NCBI GenBank assembly: GCA_035443885.1
Contig: DAOMNO010000001.1
Span: 186,001-250,000, forward strand
Direction: 5' to 3'
DNA from: DAOMNO01 sp035443885
GTDB lineage: Bacteria; Planctomycetota; Phycisphaerae; Phycisphaerales; SM1A02
DNA length: 64,000 nucleotides
Shown: piece after piece, positions 61,921-64,000 of the stretch
Position numbering within the stretch: the stretch's first letter is position 1
How the letters are laid out: every line of letters begins with the position of its first letter
Program-made: the position numbers and the translations under genes
The notes under the pieces: model-generated
What the model saw: the letters and a program-made list of their open reading frames with translations, nothing else
What the model was told of the DNA's origin: nothing
Database searches by the model: none

Positions 61921-63918
61921 CTAGCACGGGCCACACACGGCAACCTTGTCAGCGCAGCAATCGCCCCACTGACAACATTCGTTATCGCACCAACATTCAC
62001 CCGGTGCTTGATTGCCGCAGTGACCGACGCAACTGTTCGGATTGCCGCCGCCACCACAATGCGGCAATTGCGGACACGCAGCACATGAATCTGGGCAGCA
62101 ATCACCTTGAGCATGGCACTCAGCATCGCACCAGCAGCCGCCAGCAGCTTGGTTTCCACAGTTACCAGCACAACTGTTCGGATTGCCACCGCCACCGTTT
62201 GGATTGCATCCGCCGCATGTCGCATGTTTGTTGGCGCAGCAATCTGCAAACAAGCAGCAGCCCTCATCGCACCAGCACTGTTGTGCCGGGCTGCCGCCAC
62301 AGAAACCCACACAACTCGCAGGCGGTATGGCACCCGCCTGTACGCCGAAGAGTACCTCACCACCAACGCTGGTCATGATGATGGGCTGATTCAGATCGCC
62401 CGTAAAGTTTGAAGTGCCGGGGAAGAAGGCTACCGGAGCCTGGGGCCACAATTGCGCACTTGCAAATGCGGCGTCCAATGTTCGGAACGGTTGTCGATAA
62501 CTGCCGATCCCCTCTGCAGGATTTCCCAGGAGATTGACATAGACTCTGATCGCCGCGGCAATATCGAGCGTTCCGCCGGTCAACGTCTTTCCCTGCAAGG
62601 ACTGCAACGGACGCGATGATTCTAGTATCTTTGCCTTCACAACAGTCCATGACAGCTGCTCGTTGTAGAGCGATTGAACCATCGCTACCGCACCGGCTAC
62701 ATGGGGGCACGCCATCGAAGTGCCAGGCTTGAAGTCATAATTATGACCCGGACCGACGGTACTCAGTATATTGAACTCCTGTGGCCCCTGCCCAAAGCCG
62801 CCCGGTGCCGCGAGATCAACCGAAACAATGCCATAGTTAGAAAATGATGAAAGCTGATCATTGTGATTAATTGATGCCACTGAAATGATGTTGTCCAAAT
62901 CATAGGACGCTGGATAGATGTGTTGCACATCAATGTTCATGCCATGATTGTGCGCCGCCACAACAAACACGTGATTTTTATCCTGAGCCTGCCCGGCTAA
63001 AATCGCGTTATACATTGTTTGCTGGTACTGGGGACCGCCCCAACTGTTATTTGAGACACGGATATTGTTGTCGAGCGCCATCAGCAGCGCTTCTGGCATT
63101 CCGTGAAAGAAGCATTGAGGCATGGAGCCTCCGACTTTCATGGCCACGATAGCAGCGTCCCACATGACTCCTGCGACACCGATCCCATTATTTCCTCGCC
63201 CTGCAATGGTCCCCGCGACATGTGTCCCGTGCCATCCAGAAGGGCATTGTTGAGGCCCGGCTTCATCGCTGGGGTCAGGCGTATTAGTTCCAAAATTCCA
63301 TCCGCCAACATAGTTCTGCACAAGGTCTGGGTGACTCGTAACAATACCGGTATCAATCACTGCGATCGATTTGTTCGGGCTGCCGGTGTAGTACTGCCAC
63401 GCTTGCGGCGCTCGCGCATTTTGCATACCCCAGAGAAGTCCAAGAAATGGATCATTGGGATACAAAGAAGCTGGCTCTGCTGCATAATCCGGCTCAGCAT
63501 ATACGACACGCTCATCATCAAGATATGCGTGAATAGCCTCCAGTTCGCGGCCAGGCGCCACTTCTACTTTGATCAATCCGGGAATCACATTAGACTGCCA
63601 CCTGATGTTATATACACCGGCACGCAGATTGGCGATCGTCACATCCACGGCATTGGCCTCAGGTCGAAACTGAACATAAATGCGACCGGGATCATGGGGT
63701 GCCTGCTGACCTATTTCGCGAAAAAATGACTTGGGCCTCATATGCTTTGGATTGTCGAACACCTGCCGCCAGTACTCGCGCGTTTCCTGATCGAAAGCAA
63801 TCACTTCCGGTACAACGCGCTGCGCGGATGCACTCGTCGTCAAACCGACGAGCACCATCAGCATCAGCACGAGCTGAAGCAACCCGACACGATGTTTCGA
63901 TTTGAATGTGAATAGCAT
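61921..63918 (-). CDS. Subtilisin-like serine protease (S8) with three somatomedin-B-like modules
   Basis: 665 residues. A signal peptide (LLQLVLMLMVLVGLTTSASA) and a propeptide-like region precede the S8 domain: catalytic Asp in SIAVIDTGIVTSHPD (near residue 187), His in GWHGTHVAGTIAG (near 228), oxyanion Asn in SNNSWGG and Ser in GTSMACPHVAGAVAM (near 397). Beyond residue 530 three Cys modules of about 34 residues follow, each with CxxxC-x7-CxCD-xx-C-x5-CC-x6-C, separated by GGGGNPN linkers; this is the somatomedin B spacing. ATG 63918 has GAGGAG eight bases upstream. The protein is likely secreted or surface-bound. Confidence 0.9.
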   Translation of the reverse strand: MLFTFKSKHRVGLLQLVLMLMVLVGLTTSASAQRVVPEVIAFDQETREYWRQVFDNPKHMRPKSFFREIGQQAPHDPGRIYVQFRPEANAVDVTIANLRAGVYNIRWQSNVIPGLIKVEVAPGRELEAIHAYLDDERVVYAEPDYAAEPASLYPNDPFLGLLWGMQNARAPQAWQYYTGSPNKSIAVIDTGIVTSHPDLVQNYVGGWNFGTNTPDPSDEAGPQQCPSGWHGTHVAGTIAGRGNNGIGVAGVMWDAAIVAMKVGGSMPQCFFHGMPEALLMALDNNIRVSNNSWGGPQYQQTMYNAILAGQAQDKNHVFVVAAHNHGMNIDVQHIYPASYDLDNIISVASINHNDQLSSFSNYGIVSVDLAAPGGFGQGPQEFNILSTVGPGHNYDFKPGTSMACPHVAGAVAMVQSLYNEQLSWTVVKAKILESSRPLQSLQGKTLTGGTLDIAAAIRVYVNLLGNPAEGIGSYRQPFRTLDAAFASAQLWPQAPVAFFPGTSNFTGDLNQPIIMTSVGGEVLFGVQAGAIPPASCVGFCGGSPAQQCWCDEGCCLFADCCANKHATCGGCNPNGGGGNPNSCAGNCGNQAAGGCWCDAECHAQGDCCPDSCAACPQLPHCGGGGNPNSCVGHCGNQAPGECWCDNECCQWGDCCADKVAVCGPC

Positions 63919-64000
63919 ATCTTGCACTCCTCATGGATGGTTCGTGTCATCAATGCATTCACTTACTGCAATGAAACAAGCACCAGCACCATCCCACGTT
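63919..64000. other. Upstream region of the subtilase gene at the window edge
   Basis: 82 bases at the right edge contain the ribosome binding site of the subtilase (GAGGAG, 63927-63932 on the minus strand) and presumably part of its promoter. No gene is recognised. Confidence 0.4.

Noticed and set aside
1..64000. tRNA genes, rRNA genes, insertion sequences, phage or integron remnants
   Set aside because: No cloverleaf-forming sequence, rRNA block, transposase or integrase was recognised in the gaps or genes.

Overview
The window reads as chromosomal DNA of a planctomycete, most likely from the class Phycisphaerae. The evidence is moderate-to-high GC, several secreted proteins ending in paired dockerin-like blocks of the type ADLNGSxxVDVQDLLILLGAWG, frequent GTG/TTG starts, and a full flagellar export cluster. 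This placement is an inference from gene content; no 16S gene is present.

Layout. 1-1786 (+): the 3' end of a helical protein, then an RluA/RluD-type pseudouridine synthase. 1792-11807 (-): six closely packed genes reading, in transcription order, as three SPFH (HflK/HflC/HflK-like) proteins, an ABC ATPase, an ABC-2 permease with a large extracytoplasmic domain, and a membrane-anchored helical-repeat protein. A second, related ABC-2 permease diverges from this operon at 12150 (+) and is followed by uvrA. 16417-29181 (-): motA-motB-fliL-fliN-fliO-fliP-fliQ-fliR-flhB-flhA-flhF-flhG-(small membrane protein)-fliA, with a near-consensus sigma-28 promoter in front of the last two genes. 29280-32602 (-): a histidine kinase overlapping a receiver-HDOD regulator. 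32748-34514 (-): a secreted Cys-rich dockerin protein broken by one in-frame TAA. 34754-39070 (+): two PilZ-type genes, lysA-like decarboxylase, an SRPBCC protein, a small membrane protein, and rlmN. 39100-47976 (-): putA, a secreted five-repeat dockerin protein, and sdhB-sdhA-sdhC of the mycobacterial Sdh1 type. 48091-64000: an HWE-type kinase, glyS, ahcY, a Gfo/Idh oxidoreductase, a secreted thioredoxin-like protein, two more dockerin-bearing secreted proteins, a CPBP protease, rpsT, an M1 aminopeptidase with HEAT-like repeats, and a subtilase carrying three somatomedin-B-like Cys modules.

How it fits together. The central third builds and powers a flagellum: export gate FliPQR-FlhBA, placement by FlhF/FlhG, the stator MotAB-FliL and a FliN switch protein, with sigma-28 for late genes. 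The nearby PilZ pair and the kinase/HDOD pair are plausible regulators of motility. Housekeeping genes (rlmN, putA, sdh, glyS, ahcY, rpsT, uvrA) are interleaved with a secretome of dockerin-like and peptidase proteins. The least explained part is the SPFH-ABC operon, which looks like a dedicated membrane complex of unknown cargo.

No tRNA, rRNA, insertion sequence, CRISPR array or phage gene was recognised. The only gene-free stretch longer than 300 bases is 11808-12149.
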